Source: Pseudomonadota bacterium (GTDB lineage: Bacteria; Pseudomonadota; Alphaproteobacteria; Sphingomonadales; Sphingomonadaceae). Taken from it: DNA of 64,000 nt. Both the position numbers and the translations under genes were made by a program. The notes under the pieces were generated by a model that saw only the letters and a program-made list of their open reading frames with translations, had not been told where the DNA came from and ran no database searches. Shown here piece by piece: positions 1-7,634 of this stretch (positions are counted from its first letter, which is position 1; each line of letters begins with the position of its first letter). The DNA lies in assembly GCA_021849075.1 (NCBI GenBank), contig JAJZTH010000003.1, positions 161,288-225,287 of the forward strand. Direction: 5' to 3'.

Positions 1-146
1 CGCAGGCCAGCGTGTCCGACGCGGTGATGATGCTGGACCTGCGCAACACCAACGCGCTGCTGTTCATGAATGCCGGCACGTCGGCTTATAATATGGTCTA
101 TCGCCGCCATGACGGGACGATTGGGTGGGTCGAACCCCGGCTCTGA
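1..146 (+). CDS. hpf: Ribosome hibernation promoting factor, C-terminal end (partial)
   Basis: Open frame from the window edge to a TGA at 144-146. The 47 visible codons begin QASVSDAVMMLDLRN and end with NMVYRRHDGTIGWVEPRL. This matches the C-terminal dimerisation domain of long-form HPF, which in stationary phase pairs 70S ribosomes into inactive 100S dimers; the usual signature is a conserved Leu-Asp segment, then a VYRR-D-G-IGWV block. The next gene is ptsN, and hpf-ptsN is a common order behind rpoN in proteobacteria, which supports the call. The start and the RNA-binding N-terminal domain lie outside the window. Confidence 0.85.
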   Translation, partial: QASVSDAVMMLDLRNTNALLFMNAGTSAYNMVYRRHDGTIGWVEPRL

Positions 147-164
147 TCGCCTGAAAGCGGGGCG

Positions 165-182
165 ACCGGCCGACAAGCCGGT
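165..182 (+). terminator. Short GC hairpin after hpf
   Basis: ACCGGC and GCCGGT form a perfect 6-bp stem around a 6-base loop, 19 bases after the hpf stop. No clean T-run follows, so an intrinsic terminator is only possible. Confidence 0.3.
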
Positions 183-215
183 TCCTTCGCGCCCGATGCG
201 CCCGGTCCCCTCGCC

Positions 216-243
216 TTGACCTGATGATGCAGGCGGCTTATGG
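216..243 (+). promoter_or_regulatory. Possible promoter for ptsN
   Basis: TTGACC at 216-221 is followed about 16-17 bases later by TTATGG, a weak sigma-70-like pair, about 70 bases before the ptsN ATG. Seen by eye only. Confidence 0.25.
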
Positions 244-314
244 GGCCGGGCTTTCATTGTCCGAGCACAAGCGCGATGACTTGGCCTGCGCGGCTCGGCC
301 GTTTCGGATAGACC

Positions 315-782
315 ATGGTTAACTTCAACGACATCGTTTCGCCCGACGCGCTGGCGACGGGGCTGGCGGCGAACGGCAAGAAGGCGCTGTTCCAGAAGAT
401 CGCTGCGCTCGCCGCCTGCGCCTATGATCTGGACGCCGACGAAGTGGGCGACGCCCTGTTCGAGCGCGAGCGGCTGGGATCGACCGGGTTCGGTGGCGGC
501 GTCGCCATTCCGCATGCCAAGATTGCGGGCCTCACCAAGATGTGCGGCGTGGTCGTGCTGCTCGATCCGGCGGTGCCGTTCGATGCGGTCGATGAAGCGC
601 CGGTCGATGTCGTATTCGCGCTCCTTTCCCCCGTCGACAGCGGTGCGGAGCATTTGAAGACGCTGGCGCGCGTGTCGCGTTATCTGCGCGATGAAAATAA
701 TGTGGCGCGGCTGCGCGGGGCGCAGTCGACCGAGGCGCTGCATGCGCTGCTGGCGGGCGGCGGGGCGCGTGACGCAGCCTGA
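315..782 (+). CDS. ptsN: PTS IIA-like nitrogen regulatory protein PtsN
   Basis: A 155-residue single-domain PTS EIIA of the fructose/nitrogen type, the usual length for IIA-Ntr. The phosphorylatable histidine is His67 in GVAIPHAKI, and the upstream RLGSTGFGGG stretch is the typical family signature. It receives phosphate from NPr in the regulatory PTS and acts by binding partner proteins (potassium transport, stringent response and others in known bacteria) rather than carrying sugar; it is cytosolic. Its 3' end overlaps the next gene by 14 bases if that gene starts at the GTG at 769, suggesting translational coupling. The position behind hpf is conserved in proteobacteria. Confidence 0.93.
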   Translation: MVNFNDIVSPDALATGLAANGKKALFQKIAALAACAYDLDADEVGDALFERERLGSTGFGGGVAIPHAKIAGLTKMCGVVVLLDPAVPFDAVDEAPVDVVFALLSPVDSGAEHLKTLARVSRYLRDENNVARLRGAQSTEALHALLAGGGARDAA

Positions 783-1248
783 CGGCCTGAGCGGCCCTGA
801 TAGCCCCAGCGGCGAAGCGGCGCATTTCCGCGCGCTGGAGCGGCTCTATGCCTCCGCGCCGATCAACCGGCTGTTCCCATCAGCGCTGACGATCAGCGCA
901 CCGGGTCATTCGATCATCGATTTCGAAGTCGATGAAGGGCAGTTTCACGCCGCTGGCGCCGTGCATGGCACCGTTTATTTCAAGATGCTGGACGACGCGG
1001 CTTTCTACGCCGCCAACAGCCTGGTCAGCGATCGATTCCTGCTGACCACCGCCTTCAACCTGCTGTTCACCCGGCCGATCGGGCCGGGTCGCATCCGCGC
1101 CGAAGGGCGGTGGATCAGCGGCAAGCGCCGCGTCTTTGTGGCCGAAGCGAGTCTGATCGATTCGGACGGGGAAGAGGTGGGACGCGGCACCGGCACCTTC
1201 ATGCGATCGCAATTTCCGCTGTCATCGCTGCCGGGATATGGCGGCTGA
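769..1248 (+). CDS. PaaI-type hotdog-fold thioesterase family protein
   Basis: I start it at GTG 769, inside the end of ptsN, giving 159 residues; the open frame continues further upstream but only through ptsN sequence. The sequence HGTVYFKMLDDAAFYAAN followed by a central TTAFNLLFTRP strand and an RIRAEGRWIS-KRRVFVAEA pattern fits the 4HBT/PaaI hotdog fold, which hydrolyses acyl-CoA thioesters. The substrate cannot be told from sequence. It overlaps the next gene by 11 bases, so ptsN, this gene and the DUF1491 gene probably form one transcript. Confidence 0.7.
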   Translation: MTQPDGLSGPDSPSGEAAHFRALERLYASAPINRLFPSALTISAPGHSIIDFEVDEGQFHAAGAVHGTVYFKMLDDAAFYAANSLVSDRFLLTTAFNLLFTRPIGPGRIRAEGRWISGKRRVFVAEASLIDSDGEEVGRGTGTFMRSQFPLSSLPGYGG

Positions 1249-1591
1249 CTCTTACGCCGCGCCGCGCCTGACCAGCGCGATGCTGGTGGGCGCGCTGCGC
1301 CGCCGGGTGGCGGCCGAAGGCGGCTTTGCCACCATCCTGGTCAAGGGTGACGAGATCAGCGGTGTCATATTGGTCCAGACGCTTGAAAAGGGACAGGAAT
1401 CCGGTCTTTTCGAGCGGGTGCCGAACCTTCAGGGCGGTTATGCGTTGATGCGCTGTGGACCCGCCCCACACGAGGGTCCGGAGGCGATGGCCCAATATAT
1501 GGCGCGCCGCCGCAGGTCGGACCCCGACCTGTGGGTCGTGGAACTCGACGTCCCGGAAGCGGAACGGTTCGCCGCTGAAACGATCTGCTGA
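1238..1591 (+). CDS. DUF1491 family protein
   Basis: 117 residues with the pattern of the alphaproteobacterial DUF1491 family: an N-terminal helix (TSAMLVGALRRRVAAEGG), a strand-rich middle with ATILVKGDE and GVILVQTLE, and a C-terminal acidic segment WVVELDVPEAERF. The family is small and uncharacterised; members are often near fatty-acid or PTS genes. The start ATG overlaps the preceding thioesterase gene by 11 bases. No signal peptide or membrane segment is visible, so it is likely cytosolic. Confidence 0.75.
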   Translation: MAADSYAAPRLTSAMLVGALRRRVAAEGGFATILVKGDEISGVILVQTLEKGQESGLFERVPNLQGGYALMRCGPAPHEGPEAMAQYMARRRRSDPDLWVVELDVPEAERFAAETIC

Positions 1592-1769
1592 TCGTTGACT
1601 CATCGTTCTACGCCGTGCAGAGGGCGCGTCACGCCAACGCGCAGGTTGCCGCTATCGCCCAAGGGGGGCGGGCGCGGTAAACACGCAGACGGGGGGCGGC
1701 CGGTCGTCGCGGTGAATATGCGTTAAAGAGACGACGCCCAGGCCAAGAACCGCACGTTTTTGAACGCGA

Positions 1770-2420
1770 ATGAGTTTTCGTCTGAAAGCTGCCATTGTCG
1801 CAGCCTTTGCCCTGTCCGCCGCCGCTGCGGTCACGGCCTCTGATATGTCGGTCGCCAGCGAGACGCTGGGATCGGCCACTATGCTTCCTATTGAAGCCGG
1901 GACGGCGTCCAAGCCCGTCATTTTCGCCACGCCGCGCGAAGTTTCGCAGCCGCTGGCCTCCGCCCATCAGGGCGACACCGTGATTTCTCCTGACTCCGAT
2001 GTGCAGGCAACCAGCCTCGCTGCTCTGGTCGACGCCCAAGGCGCGCCCGAGGAGCTGGACGGCGACATGAAGTGCCTGGCCGGAGCGGTTTATTTCGAAT
2101 CCAAGGGCGAAAGCCTGGAAGGCCAGCTGGCCGTTGCGCGCGTGATCATAAACCGCGCCAAGTCCGGCCGTTTCGCCGACAGCCTGTGCGGCGTGGTCTA
2201 TCAGCCCAGCCAGTTCAGCTTTGTGCGTGGCCATGGCATGCCGCCGATCCGCGAGCAAAGCCGCAGCTGGCGCCAGGCCGTCGCCATCGCCCAGATCGCG
2301 ACCGATGACAGCTGGGACAGCCTGGCCGAAGGCGCGCTCTATTTCCACGCCCGCCGCGTTTCGCCAGGCTGGGGCAAGGCGAAGCTGGCGTCGATCGACA
2401 ATCATATCTTCTATCGTTGA
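1770..2420 (+). CDS. SleB-type cell wall hydrolase (Hydrolase_2)
   Basis: 216 residues. Residues 1-24 look like a signal sequence (basic start, then an alanine-rich hydrophobic run). Residues about 100-216 are a Hydrolase_2/SleB domain: CLAGAVYFESKGES with the presumed catalytic Glu110, then RVIINRAKSGRF and QFSFV. SleB proteins are lytic transglycosylases first known from Bacillus spore germination; in sphingomonads relatives are general envelope enzymes. Residues about 25-95 are a low-complexity linker. The gene stands alone with a strong hairpin terminator behind it. Confidence 0.85.
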   Translation: MSFRLKAAIVAAFALSAAAAVTASDMSVASETLGSATMLPIEAGTASKPVIFATPREVSQPLASAHQGDTVISPDSDVQATSLAALVDAQGAPEELDGDMKCLAGAVYFESKGESLEGQLAVARVIINRAKSGRFADSLCGVVYQPSQFSFVRGHGMPPIREQSRSWRQAVAIAQIATDDSWDSLAEGALYFHARRVSPGWGKAKLASIDNHIFYR

Positions 2421-2466
2421 GCGTCTTTGAGCTGCGCTTCGGCGCGCAATGACGGCAGGAATCCAG

Positions 2467-2502
2467 GGCCGGTTCGGAATATCCGAATCGGCCTTTTCTT
2501 TT
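2467..2502 (+). terminator. Rho-independent terminator after the cell wall hydrolase
   Basis: GGCCGGTTCGGA and TCCGAATCGGCC form a 12-bp stem (one G-U pair) with a 3-base loop at 2467-2493, followed by TTTTCTTTT. This is one of the clearest intrinsic terminators in the window; it ends the hydrolase transcript just before the mmcB operator. Confidence 0.85.
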
Positions 2503-2517
2503 GTTCCCGAATTGTTC
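2503..2517 (+). promoter_or_regulatory. LexA box (SOS operator) of mmcB
   Basis: GTTCCCGAATTGTTC is an exact match to the alphaproteobacterial LexA consensus GTTC-N7-GTTC. It lies 13 bases before the mmcB start codon, where repressor binding would block transcription or early elongation. In Caulobacter, mmcB is a LexA-controlled damage gene, so site and gene agree. Confidence 0.8.
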
Positions 2518-2530
2518 TAAGGTTCGCGCC

Positions 2531-3025
2531 ATGAGCACCGCTTCCGACGATGTCTGTTCGCCGCTGACCGATGGCACTGCGCTGGCGGTGGCGCGCGGCA
2601 CGCTGCGCCTGTTTTTCCGCCACGATATGAGCGGCATATTGGAAGTGCCGCTGCCCAATGGCCGGCGGGCCGACATCATGGCGATCGACAGCGCCGGCCG
2701 GCTGACCATTGTGGAGATCAAATGCAGCCGGGCGGACCTGTTGGGCGACAATAAGTGGACCGACTATTTCGATTATTGCGACCGTTTCTTCTGGGCGGTG
2801 CCGGCCGGGTTTGACCTTGGCCCGTTCGACAGCGAGGCGTTGTGGCCGACCCGCACCGGATTGATCGTGGCGGACCAATATGATGCCGAACTGGTGCGCC
2901 CTGCCCCGGTCGAGCCGCTGGCGGCGGCGCGGCGCAAGGCGGAGACGCTGCGCTTCGCCCGGCGCGCCGCACGCCGCTTGACCGCGCTGAGCGACCCGGA
3001 CCATGCTGCGGAACTGGGCTGGTAA
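2531..3025 (+). CDS. mmcB: MmcB family DNA repair protein
   Basis: 164 residues from ATG 2531; the frame is open a little upstream but that would run through the operator. The core RADIMAID...TIVEIKCSRADLLGD has the Asp48, Glu62, Lys64 arrangement of PD-(D/E)xK nuclease folds. The family was named in Caulobacter, where its loss gives mitomycin C sensitivity; its biochemical step is not settled. A LexA box directly upstream implies induction by DNA damage. The next gene begins 15 bases after the stop, so the two may be cotranscribed. Confidence 0.88.
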   Translation: MSTASDDVCSPLTDGTALAVARGTLRLFFRHDMSGILEVPLPNGRRADIMAIDSAGRLTIVEIKCSRADLLGDNKWTDYFDYCDRFFWAVPAGFDLGPFDSEALWPTRTGLIVADQYDAELVRPAPVEPLAAARRKAETLRFARRAARRLTALSDPDHAAELGW

Positions 3026-3040
3026 CAAGCAGAGGCAGCG

Positions 3041-3433
3041 ATGCGGTCGCATCTGGAGTTTCGATCCGGCGCGTTGCGCGATCCGCCCCATATCCGGCCG
3101 GGCGGCGAGATGCTGGCCAGATTGCTGGCGACAGGATTGCCGGCCCATGGCTATCGCATTGAACGGATTATTGCCGAAGATTGGGGATGGTGCGTGCGGA
3201 TTGCGCATGATGCTTTCCCGCTGTGGATCGGGTGCGGCGCCTATGCGGAATATCCCGACGGGCATTTATGCTTCATCACCCCGTCCCGGCCGCGGATCTG
3301 GCGCTGGCTGCGGCGCATCGACACAAGCGAGACGGTGGAAGGGCTGGCCGATGCACTGGAAGCCAGTGTGCGGCAGAGCGGCGTCGCCCATCATCTGCGC
3401 TGGTGGAGCGAGGATGAAGTGAGGGCCGGTTAG
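3041..3433 (+). CDS. Hypothetical protein downstream of mmcB
   Basis: 130 residues, no signal peptide or membrane segment. I do not recognise a named domain. Visible features are a GGEMLARLLATGLPAHGYRI helix, a tryptophan-rich core (EDWGWCVRI) and a C-terminal HLRWWSEDE. Codon use matches the neighbours and the ATG is only 15 bases from the mmcB stop, so it is probably real and possibly in the same SOS-controlled transcript. It is followed by a REP-like hairpin. Confidence 0.6.
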   Translation: MRSHLEFRSGALRDPPHIRPGGEMLARLLATGLPAHGYRIERIIAEDWGWCVRIAHDAFPLWIGCGAYAEYPDGHLCFITPSRPRIWRWLRRIDTSETVEGLADALEASVRQSGVAHHLRWWSEDEVRAG

Positions 3434-3456
3434 CGGTGCAGTATTTTTGATATTAT

Positions 3457-3491
3457 CCGTTCGGCCCTTCGATTTCGCTCAGGGCGAACGG
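3457..3491. repeat. REP-like hairpin, CCGTTCG family
   Basis: CCGTTCGGCCCT and AGGGCGAACGG form an 11-bp stem with one bulged base around a 12-base loop. It lies between two convergent genes and may act as a bidirectional transcription end. Related hairpins occur at 35506 and 39625. Confidence 0.7.
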
Positions 3492-3525
3492 AAATAAGGT
3501 GATCCCGTTTCGATCATAGATTGGT

Positions 3526-4155
3526 TTAAAACACCGGACCCTGTACCGGCCCGGTCGGCTTTGCCGCGGTCTTGGCGGCGTCCAGCGCCTCGACCAGGCC
3601 GGGGGTGCGATTGTCGCGCTGGGCATAGTCGCGGGCGGACATGCCGGCCATGGTGTCGCGCTTGTCGGGGTTGGCGCCCTGCGCCACCAGCAGGCGCACG
3701 ATGGCGACGTCGCGCAGCTGGACGGCGCGGATCAGCGGCGTTTCGCCGCTGTCATTCACCTTGTCCACCTGCGCCTTGTAGGTCAGCAGCGTGCGCACGC
3801 CTTCCTCGAAGCGGCCCTGCACGGCGTCCATCAACGGCGTATTGCCGTCATTATCGGTCAGATTGGGATTTGCGCCCTTGGAAAGAAGGAAGGTCAGCCA
3901 GGTCGAATCGCGCCGGGCGACGATATAATGCAGCGCATTTTCGCCGCTGTTGACGTCGCGGCTGTTGATCACGGTGGAGCCGGGCTTCTGGAGCAGGTCG
4001 GTGACTTTCTGCCCGTCCTTGTCCTTCACGGCCTTCAGGAAATTATAGGTGTCCGAAAACTGGGCCTGAGCCACAGTCGGCGTCAGCAGGGCGAGCGCCA
4101 TCGCGCTGAGGATTGCGGAAACATGGTTGGTCTTCATCTTGGCGCCCCGTTGCAT
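3526..4155 (-). CDS. Secreted ankyrin repeat protein
   Basis: 209 residues if started at 4155, where AGGACGGGA precedes the ATG; a second ATG at 4137 gives 203 residues with the same signal peptide (cleavage likely after VAQAQ). The mature part carries about four ankyrin repeats: GENALHYIVARRD, DGNTPLMDAVQGR, SGETPLIRAVQLRDV and a last degenerate one, each with the typical TPL and GANP turns. Ankyrin repeats mediate protein contacts; export suggests a periplasmic role. It diverges from the SCO gene with about 24 bases between starts. Confidence 0.8.
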   Translation of the reverse strand: MQRGAKMKTNHVSAILSAMALALLTPTVAQAQFSDTYNFLKAVKDKDGQKVTDLLQKPGSTVINSRDVNSGENALHYIVARRDSTWLTFLLSKGANPNLTDNDGNTPLMDAVQGRFEEGVRTLLTYKAQVDKVNDSGETPLIRAVQLRDVAIVRLLVAQGANPDKRDTMAGMSARDYAQRDNRTPGLVEALDAAKTAAKPTGPVQGPVF

Positions 4156-4178
4156 TGCAAATCCCGTCCTAGCAGGGC

Positions 4179-4856
4179 ATGGCTGGCCATGCCATGAACA
4201 AAGACGTCGCCGCCCCCGTTCTGCCTTATCTGGCCCGCTCCATTCTGGGTTTGCCCTTTCTGGCCCTGCTGGCTGCCTGCAATATGGGTGCGGGGGGCGA
4301 TGGATCAAGCAGCGAACAGGGCGAACTGGTCGGCGCGCGGATCGGCGCGCCCTTCACCCTGACTAATCAGGATGGCAAGCCGACCAGGTGGGACGATTTC
4401 AAGGGCCAGTACCGGATCGTCTATTTCGGCTATAGCTATTGCCCCGACGTCTGCCCGGTCGACCTGCAACGCATCATGCAGGGCTTTGCGGCGTTCGAGA
4501 AGGAGAAGCCGGCGCTGGCCGCCAGGGTGCAGCCGATGCTGATCAGCGTCGATCCGGGGCGCGACACGCCGGCTGTCCTGAAAACCTATGTCGCCGCCTT
4601 CCACCCGCGCCTGATCGGCCTGACGGGCACGAAGGAGCAGATCGGCAAGGTCGCCAAGGATTTCGTGGTCATCTACAACCCCGAAAAGTCGGAAGGGGCG
4701 AGCGACTATCTGGTCAGCCACAGCCGCACCCCCTATCTGTTCGACCCGGACGGCAAGCCGCTGGCGCTGGTGCCGGTGGATGATCCGGGCACGAGCGATG
4801 TGGACGAAGGCGGGCCGGACAAGGTGCGCGCCTTCCTGGACAAATGGATCAAGTGA
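4179..4856 (+). CDS. SCO1/SenC family copper chaperone lipoprotein
   Basis: 225 residues from ATG 4179 (an ATG at 4194 is also possible). A hydrophobic segment ends in the lipobox LLAAC (Cys34), so it should be a membrane-anchored periplasmic lipoprotein. The thioredoxin-like domain has the CPDVC copper motif (Cys88, Cys92) and the matching His181 in LVSHSRTPY. SCO proteins deliver or keep reduced the CuA copper of cytochrome c oxidase subunit II. The stop overlaps the next gene by 13 bases. No oxidase genes are nearby. Confidence 0.9.
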   Translation: MAGHAMNKDVAAPVLPYLARSILGLPFLALLAACNMGAGGDGSSSEQGELVGARIGAPFTLTNQDGKPTRWDDFKGQYRIVYFGYSYCPDVCPVDLQRIMQGFAAFEKEKPALAARVQPMLISVDPGRDTPAVLKTYVAAFHPRLIGLTGTKEQIGKVAKDFVVIYNPEKSEGASDYLVSHSRTPYLFDPDGKPLALVPVDDPGTSDVDEGGPDKVRAFLDKWIK

Positions 4857-5281
4857 CGCATTTCTGGGAAAAGCCGCTCGATCAACTCGACCGCGCGCAG
4901 TGGGAGGCGCTGTGCGACGGGTGCGGCAAATGCTGCCTGCACAAGGCCGAGGATGAGGATACGGGGCGCATCTATCCCACCAATGTCGCCTGCCGCCTGC
5001 TCGACCGGCAGAGTGGGCAATGCTGCAACTACAAGGACCGGCGCAAATTCGTGCCCGATTGCGTGCGGCTGACCCCGGCCAAGGTGAAACAGATCAGCTG
5101 GCTGCCGCGCACCTGCGCCTATCGCCTGCGCGAGGAAGGGTTGCCGCTGCCGGCATGGCATTATCTGATCTGCGGCGACCGGGAGGCGGTGCATCGCGCT
5201 GGGGAGTCCGTGCGCGGCTGGACCGTGGCGGAGGCGGATGCAGGCGACTGGGAAAACCATCTTGTCGACCGCGAACTCTGA
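4844..5281 (+). CDS. YcgN family cysteine cluster protein
   Basis: 145 residues, full length for the UPF0260/YcgN family. An N-terminal cysteine cluster CDGCGKCC (Cys24, 27, 30, 31), further cysteines at RQSGQCCNY and PDC, and the LPRTCAYRL motif give a likely metal-binding site. The function is unknown in all bacteria. The start codon lies inside the end of the SCO gene, so translation is coupled; a metal-linked role would fit the neighbour but is inference. Confidence 0.85.
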   Translation: MDQVTHFWEKPLDQLDRAQWEALCDGCGKCCLHKAEDEDTGRIYPTNVACRLLDRQSGQCCNYKDRRKFVPDCVRLTPAKVKQISWLPRTCAYRLREEGLPLPAWHYLICGDREAVHRAGESVRGWTVAEADAGDWENHLVDREL

Positions 5282-5978
5282 TCCCGACGCCGCGATCCTG
5301 ATCGATGGCGTGGCGATGCCGGTGCGGGTGCGCCGGTCGGCGCGGGCGCGGGCCTATCGGCTGACGATCGACAGCGTGCGCGGCGAATTGCGCCTGTCGC
5401 TGCCGGTGCGGGCGAACCTGAAGAAGGCGCTGGGCTGGGCGCAGGACCATGAAGGCTGGGTGCGCGCGCAGATGGTGCGGCAGCCTGCCGTCACACTGCT
5501 GGAGCATGGCGCGGTCTTCCCGCTGGAGGGGCGCGATGTGACGATCCACTGGGTCGAGGGGGCGACGCGCACCATAAAGCTGGAGGGCGACCGGCTGATG
5601 CTGGGCGGCGCAGCGGAATCGGTGGGCGCGCGGGTGCAGCGCTGGCTGGTCAGCCGGGCGCGCGCGGTGCTGGAGACGGAAAGTCACGAACTGGCGCGCG
5701 AACATGGGCTGATCGTCGCGTCGGTGGGCGTGGGCGACACGCGCAGCCGCTGGGGCAGTTGCGCTTCTTCCGGGGCGATCCGCTATAGCTGGCGGCTGAT
5801 CCTGGCCCCGCCACAGGTGCGCCGGGCGACCGTGGCGCATGAACTGGCCCATCTGCTGCATATGGACCATAGCCCCGCCTTCCACGCGGCGCACCGGCGC
5901 ATCTATGGCGCGGACCCCCGCCCTGCCCGGCAATGGCTGCGGGTGCATGGCGCGGGCCTGCACCGTTACCGGGCCTGA
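5238..5978 (+). CDS. YgjP-like zinc metallopeptidase (M48/DUF45)
   Basis: 246 residues from ATG 5238, overlapping YcgN by 44 bases; a shorter start is possible because conservation begins near VRVRRSARARAYRL. The DUF45 domain shows SRWGSC (Arg-Trp-Gly-Ser-Cys) and the gluzincin motif HELAH at 201-205 followed by HMDHSPAFH. Such YgjP-type proteins resemble SprT and DNA-protein crosslink proteases, but the substrate is unknown. Cytosolic; last but one gene of the SCO-YcgN run. Confidence 0.85.
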   Translation: MQATGKTILSTANSDPDAAILIDGVAMPVRVRRSARARAYRLTIDSVRGELRLSLPVRANLKKALGWAQDHEGWVRAQMVRQPAVTLLEHGAVFPLEGRDVTIHWVEGATRTIKLEGDRLMLGGAAESVGARVQRWLVSRARAVLETESHELAREHGLIVASVGVGDTRSRWGSCASSGAIRYSWRLILAPPQVRRATVAHELAHLLHMDHSPAFHAAHRRIYGADPRPARQWLRVHGAGLHRYRA

Positions 5979-5982
5979 CGCG

Positions 5983-6240
5983 ATGGCGCGGGGCCGCAAA
6001 CGCTATCTGACCGCCACCATGCCCGACGGTTATGTGAAGACGATCGGCCCGACGGCGGACGCCTTCACCCATTATTGGCGGATCGTCGCGGTGCTGGAAA
6101 ACGGCAAGACCGAGGTGTTCTGGGGTCACACCAAATCGCTGGCCGAGGCGAAGAAGCTGAAAGGCCCGGCGGCGGATGGCGCAAAGATGCGCGGCTGGAA
6201 AAGCTATCAGTTCGAGATTGCGGAACTGGTGGAGACGTAA
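5983..6240 (+). CDS. Small hypothetical protein
   Basis: 85 residues from ATG 5983, four bases after the protease stop. Begins MARGRKRYLTATMPDGY and ends with FEIAELVET. No named family recognised; the KTIGPTADAFTHYWRIV and SLAEAKKLKGP segments look like a small alpha/beta fold. Spacing and codon use support a real gene in the upstream operon, closed by a REP-like element 46 bases later. Confidence 0.6.
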   Translation: MARGRKRYLTATMPDGYVKTIGPTADAFTHYWRIVAVLENGKTEVFWGHTKSLAEAKKLKGPAADGAKMRGWKSYQFEIAELVET

Positions 6241-6286
6241 GGGGGAGGCAGGTGTGGTAGCGGTCATATCACGCCATGATATGAAT

Positions 6287-6377
6287 CGTCACCCTGAACT
6301 TGTTTCAGGGTCCATTTCTCCACACCGTACGATTGTTTGTTGGGCTTGATGGATGCTGAAACAAGTTCAGCATGACG
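6287..6377. repeat. 91-bp REP/BIME-like element, copy 1
   Basis: Two hairpins flank a 50-base spacer: CCCTGAACTTGTTTCAGGG at the left and ATGCTGAAACAAGTTCAGCAT at the right. The whole 91 bases recur, base for base, as the reverse complement at 12646-12736. Copies of this type are intergenic, matching REP-like elements spread by RAYT transposases. Confidence 0.85.
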
Positions 6378-6425
6378 AGTGGAGAAAATGGTTTTGCCAT
6401 TCGCAATGCCTGCGCGAACAAAGCA

Positions 6426-6692
6426 TCACCGATGTTTGAAGGTCCAGCTTCGATCTTCTGCCTCTTCTCCATTGATGAGATATTGCATCAAGTGAGTTTC
6501 ACCGTTCGGCCATGCGACAAGTTCATGATCGTTTATGAAATCGACGGTGATAGCTTCGCCACTTTCGGATGAGTCCCATATCAAGGTGAGCCTGTCGCCT
6601 GGCTCCAGTTCGAAACATTCAGGCCAAGGCTCGACAGACACATAGATCGGGCCTTCTTTGCGGTTTACGAAGCTATGCTGGGTCCGTGCCAT
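6426..6692 (-). CDS. Hypothetical protein (88 aa)
   Basis: Starting at ATG 6692 gives 88 residues beginning MARTQHSFVNRKEGPIYV and ending RSWTFKHR; an ATG at 6722 would add ten residues. The frame also runs upstream into trhO but that part looks like shadow. Acidic and tryptophan-bearing, with the patterns CFELEPGDRLTLIW and MQYLINGEE; no named family. It lies downstream of trhO on the same strand, 52 bases after its stop. Confidence 0.55.
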   Translation of the reverse strand: MARTQHSFVNRKEGPIYVSVEPWPECFELEPGDRLTLIWDSSESGEAITVDFINDHELVAWPNGETHLMQYLINGEEAEDRSWTFKHR

Positions 6693-6744
6693 GCGCCCAG
6701 CGTAAAGCGCATGCCGGATCATGCCAAGCACCAGGGCGTTCGCC

Positions 6745-7569
6745 CTACCCCCGGTGCGGCCAGGTGCCGCTGGCGTCGCCGGGGCAGTCATGGTCCGCCT
6801 CGCGCGGGTGGGGCAGGCCGCAGGTGCGGCAGGTGATGTAGTCGCCGGGTTTCAGCCCATGGCCCACCGTTACCCGCTCGTCGAAGACATAGCATTCGCC
6901 CTGCCAGCGGCTGTCGGCTTCCGGCATATCCTCCAGATAGCGAAGGATGCCGCCCTTCAGGTGATAGACATCGTCAAAGCCGCGCGCTTTGACCAGTGCG
7001 GTGGATTTTTCGCAGCGGATGCCGCCGGTGCAGAACATCGCGATCTTCGGGGTGCGGCCCTGCGCCTTGAGGTCAGCGGCGAAAGCGTCGAACCAGTCGG
7101 GGAAGTCGCGGAAGGACCGGGTCGCCGGGTCGATTGCATTCTGGAACGTGCCGCAGGCGACTTCATAGGCATTGCGCGTGTCGATGACGACGGTGTCGGG
7201 ATCGGCGATCAGCGCGTTCCATGCGGCCGGGTCCAGATGCGTGCCGGCGCGGTTGGCGGGGTCGAGATCGCCCGCGCCAAGGGTCACGATTTCCGGCTTC
7301 ACCTTCACCTTCATGCGGGCGAAGGGCGCGTCATGCGCCTGCGCATATTTGACGTCGGTATCGGCGCAGCCCGGCAGCGCGCGGATATGGGCGACCAGCG
7401 CGGCGATGGCGTCGGCATCGCCCGCGACCGTGCCGTTAATCCCCTCCCCCGCGACGATCAGCGTGCCGCAGGTGCCAAGATCGGCGCAGAGCGATTTCAA
7501 GTCAGCGGCGATCGCGCGGGGATCGGCAAAGCGGGTGAAATGATAGAGGGCGGCGACGGTATAGGACAT
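6745..7569 (-). CDS. trhO: tRNA uridine(34) hydroxylase TrhO
   Basis: 274 residues from ATG 7569; upstream frame is unlikely coding. N-terminal acylphosphatase-like part (GEGINGTVAG) followed by a rhodanese domain with Cys180 in MFCTGGIRCEKST. TrhO (YceA) uses oxygen to form 5-hydroxyuridine at the wobble position of some tRNAs. The C-terminal extension YITCRTCGLPHPREADHDCP carries four cysteines/histidines able to bind zinc, as in many proteobacterial members. It is divergent from pdeM with 65 bases between starts. Confidence 0.9.
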   Translation of the reverse strand: MSYTVAALYHFTRFADPRAIAADLKSLCADLGTCGTLIVAGEGINGTVAGDADAIAALVAHIRALPGCADTDVKYAQAHDAPFARMKVKVKPEIVTLGAGDLDPANRAGTHLDPAAWNALIADPDTVVIDTRNAYEVACGTFQNAIDPATRSFRDFPDWFDAFAADLKAQGRTPKIAMFCTGGIRCEKSTALVKARGFDDVYHLKGGILRYLEDMPEADSRWQGECYVFDERVTVGHGLKPGDYITCRTCGLPHPREADHDCPGDASGTWPHRG

Positions 7570-7634
7570 GGCGGTCCCTATAGGCGCTGCGCGCGCCTCT
7601 TGAAAGCCGGGGCGTAGAGGCGCATAGCCAGGCC

